Of a DNA stretch of 64,000 nt, positions 34,167-45,288 are shown piece after piece. Positions within the stretch are counted from its first letter, which is position 1. The number at the start of each line of letters is the position of its first letter. Source of the stretch: Physcia stellaris (lineage: Eukaryota > Ascomycota > Lecanoromycetes > Caliciales > Physciaceae); NCBI GenBank assembly GCA_018902385.1, contig JABSSW010000055.1, positions 229,823-293,822 on the forward strand, in the 5' to 3' direction. The position numbers and the translations under genes are program-made. Under the pieces are notes generated by a model. That model was not told the origin of the DNA. It did no database searches and saw only the letters and a program-made list of their open reading frames with translations.

Positions 34167-35250
34167 ATGTCTGGCGTCGAAGTCGCTGGGGCAGTTATTG
34201 CCAACGCCTCCATCGCATTACAGCTCGCAGACGCAGCCCTGAAGCTGTACAATTTCTGGAAGGCTGTCAGGAATGCACCCAAGAATATGAGGGATTTGGT
34301 CCAAAACCTCCGGGTCCTAGAAGGCGTACTGAAGGCTATCCATACTGAGGAGAAGATGTTACCCGGTCCACACGAAGCTCTACCCACATACGAACCTCTT
34401 CTGGAGTGTCGACGCTATTTCGATGAGCTTAGGGCACTCGCTGAGAGACTGCAAATCGATATAAGCAGAGGCAAGATGCAGAGAACATGGCAATCATTGC
34501 AACAGTGATAAAATCATCGACATGCTCCGAATATTCGTCGAAAAAGCCAACTGTGACCCAAATCTTGAATACTTCGAGAATCCCTGCGGCAACAACTTGC
34601 TCTAAAGTCTTTGTAATTACCGCCGTGTGCTTGATCTCAGAGTCTTAACGCCAGTGATCCACTACCTCTTAACTCAAGAGACCTTTTGTATGGCGCCCAC
34701 TCCTAGTGCCGCTCAGCAAGCTCGCAGCTTCAATCCTTTGTCCAATATGCTTTATCACACTGAAGAAGAGGCTACCGCCCTTATGCGAGATCACGATATG
34801 TGCGTTATTCGCTCATTGATTCTCTCTAGTGCCTGGCTTCATAATAGAAACTCAGAGCGTCAGACGCTTACTCGTATTGCATGGTGGCGGTCAAGCATCG
34901 GACAGTATTCTCTTCCGTTCGCCCTGTTCAAGACTTCCAAGCCACCAGAAGACGCACGAGATCTATGATTATTTATTACAAAATGGCAACTTCGCTAGAG
35001 CTCTCACACAGTGTGATATTGATCTTTGGGACTTCGCCAGGGTTGAGGCAAAAGTCCTGGCCTCAAATGATAGGGATGAGCCGCTGCAGTATGTCACCCA
35101 TGCGTGCTACCATAGAAGGAACTGTGGTACATCCACTGAGCTCACCACTCGCCGTGGTGATGCTCCGAGGTCTTACCGACGACGCTCGCATCCGTTCTCG
35201 AACGACTGAGTACCGATGCCTACAGAACTCTTTATTTACTCAATGAAGAG
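34167..35250 (+). pseudogene. Decayed fungal N-terminal-domain gene
   Basis: The first frame (34167-34508, 113 codons) begins MSGVEVAGAVIANASIALQL and continues LKLYNFWKAVRNAPKNMRDL and FDELRALAERLQ. This is the fungal N-terminal domain that usually precedes NACHT or ankyrin modules. It stops after RTWQSLQQ. Coding-like sequence goes on in another frame (DKIIDMLRIFVEKANCDPNL, ankyrin-flavoured, to about 34600). It then continues in the frames 34627-34968 and 34829-35209, where IYDYLLQNGNFARALTQC resembles a repeat unit. No splice arrangement that I could find joins these parts. A decayed receptor-like gene is the best reading. A real short protein of 113 residues is the alternative. Confidence 0.45.
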
Positions 35251-35887
35251 GAGCCGGAGCAATTACCATAGGTTTCCGATTTTCTTCCATAAAGTTGTGG
35301 GTCAGGCTTAGGGACAACCGGACTACATTCGTAGGCTCTAGGTGATCACCCCGGACAAATTGATGCAAGCTCTCACATCGAACAGCAACAATGGCAGTGA
35401 TACCACGTCAACTGGGGCAAAGATAGTAGGGAATTCGATACGATCATCATTAAAGATAGTATGGTGAATGTTGAAAAATGATCTGTGGATGAGAAATCAT
35501 CACATCTACCTCTGCCTTCGGCCACCCCGAACCTACCCACCGGGTCTTCCCACTTAGTTGATATTGCATTGTTCCGAGCTTCATCCCCGCAAAGCCAAGA
35601 TGATCAGATTTACACAGAGCTCATGTAAGAATCTGACAAAGGACTGCTCAGACTATATCTTGGCTTCTCGCTGTTCGCTGGTGATAAGCTTCTGAAGATA
35701 CTATGAGAGCAATAGGTAGAGCACTAGGTTGAGTTGCGCCTTCCCGAATTGTAGTGGGTCCCAGTACCGTACAGGTTGACACCTCCTAAAGTCTATTTTT
35801 ACAAGACTGGATCGACGAAATAACTCTGCATCTATAGACTCGTTGACTTCCGTCCTAAATGAACACAAAAGATTGAAAGTGGTAGCT
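35251..35887. other. Intergenic region
   Basis: About 640 bases without a supported gene. An upstream exon of the following gene could lie here. Confidence 0.3.
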
Positions 35888-37107
35888 ATGGAGGTTACTA
35901 ATAATGTCGGCAATTCAGATTTGGCTTCAACGGACGAAGAAGAGCGCACTTCAAATTGGCTCATGCAGTGTAATGCGATATCTTTACATCTCCATCTTCC
36001 CTATTTCACCATAGAAGTGGAATGCGAGCGATGGACAGCCTCAAGGCCAAAATGTAAATCGGTCAGATGCAAACTGCCATTGCCAGCGATGGGGTACCGT
36101 GTCAGCCTGTCGGGGTCGATGTCTTTGATGACTTTCAGTTATGTGGGTAAGTCCTCTCGCCTCCACAACATCTTTTATGTCTTATCGATGTCCAGGATGC
36201 TCTACCACGATGACTCGGCACGGATATTTCCACGTAAAATGCATCGAAGAAATGCTGGATCTTAGCTCTCCAGCAGTACTTCCTCACATAGTCTTTGGCG
36301 ATAATCCCGAAAACTTGCACCAGCTGGACCTTGGAGCACTTGAGATATTGAAAGCCTGGTACAACCAGTGCGCGATGGATAATGAGATCAGTGCTGCTAT
36401 CAATGAAGAGCCGGCCCACAACAATTCCTTTGAGATCGACTCCTCACTTGATAATCTTCCCAGTACCCCGTCAGGTTTCCAGACCACAGACTCTGCTCCT
36501 GACGGCTATAAATGGGAAGGCCAAGTTCTGATACCACTTTCTACTCTTGAACGCAAAGAGAATACCGTTGGCAACAACGACGGCAGCTGGTGTAACAACA
36601 CCGATTCATTGTTTGTACCATGGGCGGAAAAAATCGTCAATAACGAGCTACCGCGCCTACCCAACAATGGAGGCTTCATTCTAGAAAAAGACGTTCTTTC
36701 GCATACTGGCAAACCGCCCATACGAGATAAAGAGGACAAAGTATGGCATATATTGAAGTACCTTCCGAGTCCAGCGCACTGGCGAGAAAAGCATACTTTG
36801 AGTGAGAGTTTAGACAGGTGGAACGGGGATAAGGTTGGTCAATAGCGCGCCGCCCTGCTTGTAATTCTAATGAGAATAATAGATTCATTTGCCGCCTCGG
36901 AAAAAGGGGCTTGAGCTCTCGGAGAAGGAAGCAAAAGAGCGCAAAGAGCGTCTTGGGCACGAGGTTGCAGCTAAGATCCAAGATTTGAGCAAGCGAGCAC
37001 CGAGAACCCAAGGTCTGACAGCCCGGGCGAAATTCCGAGGTGTGACACGTCCGTGGCAGCTAGGAACAAAGCGTCAACCCAGCAAGGACCGAGAACCTGA
37101 GGTCTAA
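35888..37107 (+). CDS. Orphan protein with PARP-type-like zinc-binding motif
   Basis: Three exons, 35888-36146, 36196-36833 and 36883-37107, join in phase to 373 residues over two 49-nt introns. Residues about 52-108 contain CKSVRCKLPLPAMGYRVSLS and then GCSTTMTRHGYFHVKCIEEM. The spacing of two Cys, then a Gly-rich loop, then His-x2-Cys resembles small zinc-binding modules of the PARP type (resemblance only). The middle is acidic and Asn/Ser-rich. The last exon is a basic helix (EKEAKERKERLGHEV) plus an Arg-rich tail. The first intron switches frame exactly so that the Cys/His pattern continues, which supports the model. The start at 35888 is the first ATG in frame, but a missing 5' exon is possible. 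Confidence 0.55.
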
Positions 37108-39993
37108 CACCTCGGCCGAGATGTACATTCTATTGAAACTTACTAGGGCTAATTCGGTCTGGGCAGATGAGTGTCGAATGCTTCGATATCATTACCGTAT
37201 TCATCGCTTGGCCATGCCATTGGAACAGAGTTAAATTTCCCCAGCATCTTGACCTGCACATATTTCAGGTCTCCCCTCTGGATGGCTGGCGCTAGCATCG
37301 GGTGCCTTGTCTTATCCTTTACCGTACATGGCCCTTTAGCCATTTGCGGCTATTGGGAACCACTATGAGCATATAAACATCAATATCACTAACGGTCAGA
37401 GCTGTATAAGGAAAGTACCCCACGTTGGTAACACTGCCGAATCGGTATACAAACACTTTTTTCTCTAGCGATGAGAGCTGTACGAGGAAAACCATACGGC
37501 AAATTCGCGCTCCTACGCAATGGCCATTCAAATCGTGCTTTTCTCGAGCGATTAAAGTTAGACAAGAAACCCCATAGCAACTTCGTGCCTCTGCCCAATG
37601 ACCTAATCCCCAAACTCTCCTTTAGTACCTAGATCTCTCTAAACTCCTTCGTCATCCTTTCGAGTTCTCTTTGGGTAGAGTCTGTAGATGGTGATATATG
37701 AAATATCCATATAGGCAATGATATCAGCTCGAAGACCCTCCTCCCCCTCTTCAGTGCTATCTAGCCAGCGACACTCGTCCAGACTAGACTTGGATGCTGA
37801 TGCAAGAATGACGATATGAAAGGGCTTGAAGGGTTGATTTTTGGTTAAATAGATAGTTAATGTTTCACTTCTTTCATTCCTCATCTTTGGTCCCTTATTT
37901 TTGTCCCACCCACCCACTTCTCCTTTGAGCCTTCTTCGACGTTGTTCAACTTTTAAGAAGACTTTGTTATCCACCTCCGTTGAAGCTTTGTTTTCCTTCA
38001 CTTCACAACCCATAACTCAATCCAAAACCCCCCAACCTTAAAAACAACTCCACTAAACCATCCCCTCCTAAAAAGGCCTACACCCCAACCAGACCCAAAC
38101 CCTAAGATTTCTGCATACATAGCATTAAAGGAGGTACGCAGCGTTAGCGAGATGAATGCAGTAAAAACGTCAAAACATAAATCCCACCGCTCTGATGCTC
38201 GGACAGGCGAGTACGATATGGCGATTCTCGATTGCTTTGATATGGGAAATTTCAAAGGGGTTGAGGACGGAATTCTGATGTATTTCGTGTTATACAGAAG
38301 GGGGAATTAGATGTCAGGGATTCAAAGAGTCCTAATTTTAGTATTAGGATGGGATGGGATGGGTGTTGAAGGTGTCTCTTGCCTTGGTTGGGTTTTCAGA
38401 CTTTTTTTTTGGGCTTGGGCTTGGGCTTGGGCTTGGGCTTGGGCTTGGGCTTGGGCTTGGGCTTGGGCTTGGGCTTGGGCTTGGGGTTTGGGGTCTGAGT
38501 TTGGGAATTGAGGTTGATAGAAGGGGCTATATATATGAAGTGATAGATAGTATGGAGAGGAGGGTATGGGGGCGGGGGTTATTTTGGCTTGAGATGTCGA
38601 GACTGGGGTTGGTGAATTTCGTGAGTGGGATATATAGGGATTTCTCTGATGGAAAACGAGACGAAAAGGAGGGGAAGGAAGGAACTATTCTTTCTACAAG
38701 GTGCAGATATTTTTCGAAAGTTCTCTTCCAGTAGATTTCCATCAAAATAGTTCTCTTTATCAACTACCGATATCTCGAAATAGGCTATCAATCAGTTGCG
38801 TCCCCGTGCACCGATTTACATCCTTCGTCTAGGGATCCTTACCTTCTTGTATGGCTCGGTTGCACTTTTCGTACCCCTTACCCCCCCCGCCCTTCATTTC
38901 CTTTGCCATTTTCTTTCTTCTCCTTCTCCTCCCACGCCTCCCTCATCGATCAAGCCCAAATCCCCAAAATATCGTATTGGACGACTCTACTTACCTCCTT
39001 CTCATCTCCGCCAAAAAGCTACAATACGAATCCTCCAGCCCGTTGATGCGCTGCGGAGAAGGTAGCGTGAGGTCGGATACTTGGATTGGTGGGAGTTTGT
39101 TGGGGGTTTGGTGTCGGGGTTTCGAAGCCTACTTCAGCTCAGTGGGGGAGGGATAGGCGTAGACACCGAGATAAAGATATAGAATCAAGATTGACCGCGT
39201 TGGAGCTAGAAAAAAAAGGTCAATGTGCGATGGATTCCGTGATTGCTTACTCTTACTCATACTCACCATCTCAATCCTTAATATCGTAATAACCATAATC
39301 CCGATCCGAGAACAAAATCGCTACCTCGACTATGCCCTCAAAAAATTCTACAGCCCTGATCTAGTTCCAGTGGTTTGAATGCTTTGAGTGGATATGGGAA
39401 TGTGGGAAGGGAGAGCTAGATCGAGATCTGAATTGTTATTCGATGGGAGGAGTGAGATAGGGAATCTGTATCAGGAGATCAAGTATGGAGACCTAGGAAC
39501 GGGGAATGGGGAATTGTGAATGGCGATTTTTGCAAGCACGTTGATACGGGAGCAGAGACATAGAATAGAAACAGGGAGAAGACTTTGGAAGAGGTTGTTC
39601 CAAGGGTGGGTAGGGAAATAAGTGTGGCAAGGCTTGATGTTCTTTTGAATTACATGCCTTGTCGAAGCTGAGGGTAGAGGGTAAATTCGAAAGAGGATCC
39701 GAAACCGGATTTTTTCCTTTCGCGGGAGTATAGATGAAGCGCTGAGTCCTGAGCTTATGGAAGTTGCTTAAGCTTGGGAAGTGGATGGTAAATCCACGAA
39801 GGTGATTGGATATCTGTGGAGCAATCAATCATCTTTCAAAGATCTTCAAGTACCAAACAGCAAACAGGTCGCTACCGACAACTCAACACCGCTCTAATGC
39901 TGTGATGCTAGCAGACCTCCAGAACGCCTCGAGCCCTGACCCGTTCATCCACAGAAGAGATCCCAGGTTCAACAATCCACACGCTGACAACAA
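37108..39993. other. Gene-poor region with microsatellite
   Basis: About 2.9 kb between convergent genes. It contains a hexanucleotide repeat (listed separately) and several purine/pyrimidine-skewed stretches. Open frames here, for example 37639-38013 on the minus strand, have no family match or clear start. No gene is called. Confidence 0.4.
38411..38484. repeat. Hexanucleotide microsatellite (GGGCTT)n
   Basis: About 12 perfect head-to-tail copies of GGGCTT, preceded by a T run and followed by TTGGGGTTTGGGG. It is strand-asymmetric: G-rich on plus, C-rich on minus. Confidence 0.95.
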
Positions 39994-41532
39994 TTATGAA
40001 ATCATCCACCAGCACCCACCAATAACCCCAATGAGCGTCAAAGTCGTCAATATCCCCGCACCCGCTCGATCCTTCCCAGTAATAGCACCTTTCGGCGCGG
40101 CGGGACTGCCTTCGTTCGACTCGCTCGTCCCCGCCGAGCTGTCGCCCTTACTGGTACCGCCCGTCTTATCCGACACCGGAGCCGACGCGTTGGTGATGAG
40201 GTTCGCCTGAATGACCGAAAGCGCGCCCATTTGCTGTCCCACGCCCGTGGTGCCATCGTACTTGGCTCCCTGGGTCCACTGCATCCCGCACAGCGTCCCG
40301 CTGGCGCCTCCTGAACATTGGAGCGCAGCTGCCGTCGCCGAGGCCTTGAGTCTCGGCATGATGAAGCCGTAGGTGAAGGGCGCCAGTTTGAGCGTTGCGG
40401 CCATCCAGCGGGAGAGGTATGCCTTGAAACTGTAGTTGTCGGTGTTACAGGTACCGTGTGGCTCGCACGCTTGTTCGTACATGACATTTGGGGGGTTCGG
40501 AGGTTGTGAGAAAAAGAGATCGGAGTGGTTGAGCATGCCGTTGATTCGTGTTTGCCAAAGTTGTTGCTCGGCTCCCTCAGTCTGGAGAGGGTGGTTAGCG
40601 GGTGTGAAAGACGAAGTGCAGAGCAACTTACCAGGTTGTACATATTCGCAGCACCAAGCAGGAAAACTCCAACGTTGTAGGTCCACTCAACTCTGTTCAC
40701 ATCAGAGCAGTTCAATGTGGTGTGAGCCCCGTCGTAGAAATGGTAATCTTGCGACAGTAATCCCGTATGTGATATCCAGTCATAGACTTTGTTCGCCCAA
40801 TCTGCATAGGTTTGGTTCCCAGTGTAGACCGCAAGGCGAGCGGCTAGATTGAAGAAACAGCCATTCGATATCGTATTCTTGTAGTCATAGCCGGTATTAA
40901 AGGCAAAGATCTGCCACCTGAGACCTCCATTGCAGAACTGCGTATCCCAACGTGCTGCTTGCCTGTTGAAGACGGCCTGGGCAAGAGCAAGCCATTGTGG
41001 TTGATCGGCAGGTGGATCGGGGTATTTTTGCTCTGCAGCCCCCATGACTGCCAGTGCCCAAAACCCTTGATCGTCATTTCCTTCGGTCTTGGTTTGGTTC
41101 GGGGTCATATAGTCATGTTCAGGGCCAGTCTGGAATAGTAATGCTTGGGTTGTAATCTCGTTGTATGCATCGTCACCCGTATAGTACCAGTAATCGACCA
41201 ATGTCCCAAACATGGCTCCTGCTTCCCACCAATAATACGGTTGAGGTAGATTGCCTGGAACGTCGCCGGTGTTATTCCCTGTGTAGAAGTGGACCAAATC
41301 CCATGCCACTTGTTTAGCGGCAGCTCTGACGGAGTCTAGTATACTGACATTAGCCATAATCCAGCTTAACAGAGGTGGTACCATGTATTTGGGGGCAGAG
41401 GTGTTCCTTACCAGGAGACTCCACGTCTAATTGGATCGCTGTGGCGAAAGTGCTCCCTAGCAGCATGAGAGATGCGTCGGCGAGCCATGAGTGTGATATC
41501 CTCCTCGACCGAGAGGCGGGGGAGAATCTCAT
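39994..41532 (-). CDS. GPI-anchored GH76 alpha-1,6-mannanase (DFG5/DCW1-like)
   Basis: A glycoside hydrolase family 76 cell-wall enzyme; fungal members are proposed to move GPI-mannoproteins from the membrane to wall glucan. Exons 41532-41412, 41335-40632 and 40581-39994 join in phase to 470 residues. A basic start and the hydrophobic [13 protein letters not shown] give a signal peptide. Motifs are [39 protein letters not shown] (the adjacent Asp pair is catalytic in GH76), [18 protein letters not shown] and [20 protein letters not shown]. The C-terminus is Ser/Thr/Gly-rich and ends with a hydrophobic tail ([19 protein letters not shown]), as in GPI signals. Several N-glycosylation sequons (NNT, NQT, NCS) are visible. 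Confidence 0.9.
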
Positions 41533-42831
41533 TTTATGTATTCCGGGGGGAAGTGAGATATGATCTGAATATGGCGAATGGGAGGTAGGGTAGTGAAGTT
41601 GGCTGGAGGTCGGACTTCAAGAGCCGCCAGTGCTCTTTCCAGTCCTCAAGCGTCAAGCCTTGATTATTACCACTAATATTATGCTGTGAAATGACGAAGA
41701 AAAGGCTCAGGAGCCTGATGTTTGGGAGGTGTTGCAGTGACAAAGTTTCCAATCGATCTATTGTAGGGGACTCAGGAGTGAACCATGGGGTACCTTTCTA
41801 GCGGGGAGACAGACAGTAGAATAAGGCGGACCGATGGAAAGGTGCAACGAGTGACTGCGAGCATATGTGAGTGTCGCAAAGGGTCGGGGAGTAGAGTGAA
41901 TGACAATAATTTAGAGAAGGAATTGGACTCTATTATTTCGTTGTGTAAGCAGTGTCCAGTAGTCTCCAGATGACGCGGCGAACAATTGGGTTGCCAGGGA
42001 CAAAGTGATCGACAGCTAACGCTCGATTAGGGTTAGAAGAACTAAACAGCTTTCAGCGACGACGGCAGTCTTTTCAAGGGTAGATGAGTGATAAGGTGTC
42101 TTTACGGGATATGATCATGTTTCGAGTGTGAGGGAAAGAGTTGTCTATGCAGAGGGGAAGCCCATCTCATAAAGATGCAAATCAAGTTTGTGATGGCACA
42201 CGACCTGTCTCGTTCGTGCATTAACAGTCGGTTACGGATACTAAGAATAGCTCAATACGAACTTTTTCCTGCTTGGTTGACGTGAGATCACAGGGAAGTT
42301 CAGGGAAAATCTCCGGTAATACCAAACAGATAGTTGGGTTTGCAAATATTCAATTTTAAGATCATAGACCTCATTATCGTTCATCCGTGTCGAGCTGTTT
42401 GCATCAAGGTGAAGTCAATAACGCCACACGCCACGAATGAATTGAGGCGCATAAGCTTAGTCAGCCGCGCTACCGATTACTGTCGCTCGTCACCTTTCTG
42501 GCTGGCAACAACACCGATTGACTCTGACCAAACCCCAACCACGACTGTCCTTTCTCTCCATCATTCATACCCACTCGCGAAACGTACCCATCATCAAAGT
42601 ATTGCTGAAACTTTATCATCAGACGCCATTCACACCTTTACTGCTTCCGAAGTACTGCCCCAACAAAAGAGCCTTTAGCGCTCCGAAGCAATCAAAGCCG
42701 GCGGCAACACTTCGACTTCACTTATTTGCGACCTGATCAATAACACCATATCCATCGACAGTACATCAATAAAAAGCTACAGCTAGAGGCACCCACCTAC
42801 CACTGAACCAGCAACGCCTACAACCATCACA
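41533..42831. other. Intergenic region between divergent genes
   Basis: 1.3 kb upstream of both the GH76 gene and the synaptobrevin gene. The stretch 42500-42831 is CT/CA-rich and probably holds the 5' leader of the latter. No additional gene is supported. Confidence 0.4.
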
Positions 42832-43589
42832 ATGGCCGGTCGCGAGCAGCCATACGATCCATACATTCCTGCCGGAGGTAGTGCACCAGGAGCAGGCAAT
42901 TCAGCACAAGATGGAGGCAACCAGCGAACAGCAGCTCTACAAGCGGTGAGTTGTGGTTACTACCATATGCTATGTTACCTACCTTGATGTGGCTACTGCG
43001 GTCGCGGAGCACGTTAGCCAGCGGGCCTCCACAGGTTCTAGCGAAGACCTCTCACTGGACCCGATCTTCCATGAGACTGTTTTCATCAACCAAGCACCTT
43101 TGGGGCATAGCTGGTTGCTACTGCAGCTTTGGAGCCCGCAGCTGAAGGTCACCGGAGCTGTCTCAACTTCTTCTCCGGTTTCCAGCCTTCTTGGCCCGGC
43201 TACTCGATCACAGCATCTTAATCCACATACATCTCCGTTGCAGAATCTATGCTAATTTTTCTCGATCAAATAGCAAATCGACGACACGGTCGGCATCATG
43301 CGCCAAAACATCACACGAGTTCAAGAGCGCGGCGAAAACGTCGACCGACTAGGCGACAAGACCCAAGGCTTGTCGGATTCAGCAGCAAACTTCCGCCGCG
43401 GTGCGAACCGAGTACGCAAGCAAATGTTCTGGAAGAACATGAAGATGAGGGTCTGGGTCATCATCGGCATAATCGTCTTGCTCGCTCTGATCATTATTCC
43501 AAGTAAGGGCTCAATTTATCGGCAAACAGCCGTAGTCGTGAGGGTTTGCGCTGACTGTGCTTTCAGTTGCGGTAGTCAAGGGCAAATAA
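42832..43589 (+). CDS. SNC1: Synaptobrevin, exocytic R-SNARE
   Basis: The vesicle SNARE of secretory and endocytic vesicles, pairing with plasma-membrane t-SNAREs. Exons 42832-42945, 43274-43502 and 43567-43589 join in phase to 121 residues. The start context CACAATGGCC is good. The variable N-terminus ([20 protein letters not shown]) is followed by the SNARE motif from [20 protein letters not shown], with the zero-layer Arg, through [20 protein letters not shown] to [15 protein letters not shown] single C-terminal membrane anchor ends IAVVKGK, supplied by a 23-nt last exon. Intron 1 is unusually long for this window (328 nt). Filamentous fungi usually have one SNC gene, so the symbol stands for the SNC1/SNC2 type. 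Confidence 0.93.
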
Positions 43590-45288
43590 GCGGTGTACAC
43601 GGGACATGGATGTTCAGGGCTACAGAGGGCTGGTACGTAGAAGAGGTGGAGGTAATGATAGAGGTTGCCTTCCTTGATCCTCGGCTCGGGTGCTGCAGCT
43701 GTAGCCTTTTCGCAAAGGTGATCCTTGGGCTTCACGTACCTCGATGCAGCGACAGCCTTGAACACATGGAGTTTGGGTACTTTGGTTTTTCTGCAAATTG
43801 CATACAATTTTCAATCCCCCCGAGCGCTTTTTCTCGAGGTCCCTCATCCTGCTGCATACATGGTAGTCTGATGGGGTTCATCTTTGAGCCGCGAATACGA
43901 GCACTTTAGCTAATGTACAGTTTGACTTGAGATTTATTCTGCGTCCTTTTCGTTTTAGTACCCTTTCGAACTTCGGTTCTACTTCTTCTCGCTGGCATCT
44001 AGGGATCCTTCCCAGGAACCACCTTCCGAAGCTCTGTTTGTCGCACCAAAATCAGGTAGGCATATGCGAATAGCGTTGTACGAACTCTACCACCCAATCA
44101 TAATTCCCCAGGCCCCTTGATAGACAAGAACCGTCCATCGCACTAATTACAACTTTAAGCCTACATGTAGGTATTGATCAAGGCCTGCCAAGTCCGGCAT
44201 CGGTCTTTTCACTTCACTGGAGGCCACGTAACTTATGACAGTCTACAAGGTAAGGCCATTCGGGGGTTTGATGTCCTTTTGTTTGATACAGCCTAGGGCG
44301 CTTACTAGAGGGATCGTCAAAGTTGTATGTATTAGAATAGAGTACTCTCAAAATTCCTGATAGCTTTTCTTGTGTAAAGCTGCCGCTTTTCCACCATGGA
44401 TCATGATTTCCAGAGTGGATAACAGCAGGGCAAATTCATGAGGGAGGTGTAAAAGGCAGTGATAGTAAAGACGGTCAGAGCGAGGATCCTGCGGATTTGA
44501 ATTCAGAATACATAAGATGGACGATGGGAGGGAGAATCAGTCTCACGGGTTGGTCTTGGCGCCAAGCTCGGGCTGAGTATGCGAGCTCGGCGAGTAATAG
44601 TATTTCAATCATTCTTCCATCTCCAAATCAATCCATTGCCATGAACCAATAGCTCCACTAATCGATCAAAAGCCAGCTCGCGGCAAGGCCGGTTTGAGCA
44701 CTGTTCTATACATGTGCCCTTCCCCCTCAGGGGCAAGCCGCTAAAAGCTCCAGCGTCCATTGAAGTCGACAATGCCTTGCAATTTTGGCTCCCAAAAGCC
44801 ACCTCTTTCTAGGTGTATCAATGAAAGCCTAATTTGACAAAGTTGTCCGGCAGAAGTGATGTCAGGCGAGGTCGCCGAAAGTATCGCCTTTGGCTTAGAG
44901 GCCTTGAAAGGAATGTAGGGAGACAATATCTTTTTTGTGTGTGCTATTCATCGAACGTGTCTTCACTCCTCATGTTTATACCTGTTCTGTGGGTAAGACT
45001 AATCATCCTTGAATTTTGAATGTGTTGTCTCTTCGGAAATTTTCAAACTTAGAGTGTGAGAAGCGAGCCGCTTGTTTTGTCTATCGCGTAGATGTGCGCT
45101 TCAGACTTTGCTCCATGACGGAACGGAATAAGGGTATAACCTCGTACATACTCTCGTCATCGAGGCCGAAAAACTAAATATAGCATTCGCACCTACTCAA
45201 CGAAGTTCCACGCTCTCCATGGCTTTATATCACTGAAATCAGCTTGTTAGTGTCCCGACCAGTCCGGAAGTGCCAACCCAGCCACAAG
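43590..45288. other. Intergenic region
   Basis: About 1.7 kb. Only short frames without family resemblance or splice logic are seen. No gene is called. Confidence 0.35.

Noticed and set aside
38411-38484. Interstitial telomere repeat
   Set aside because: The unit is GGGCTT, not the TTAGGG usual for filamentous ascomycetes, and it is flanked by ordinary DNA.
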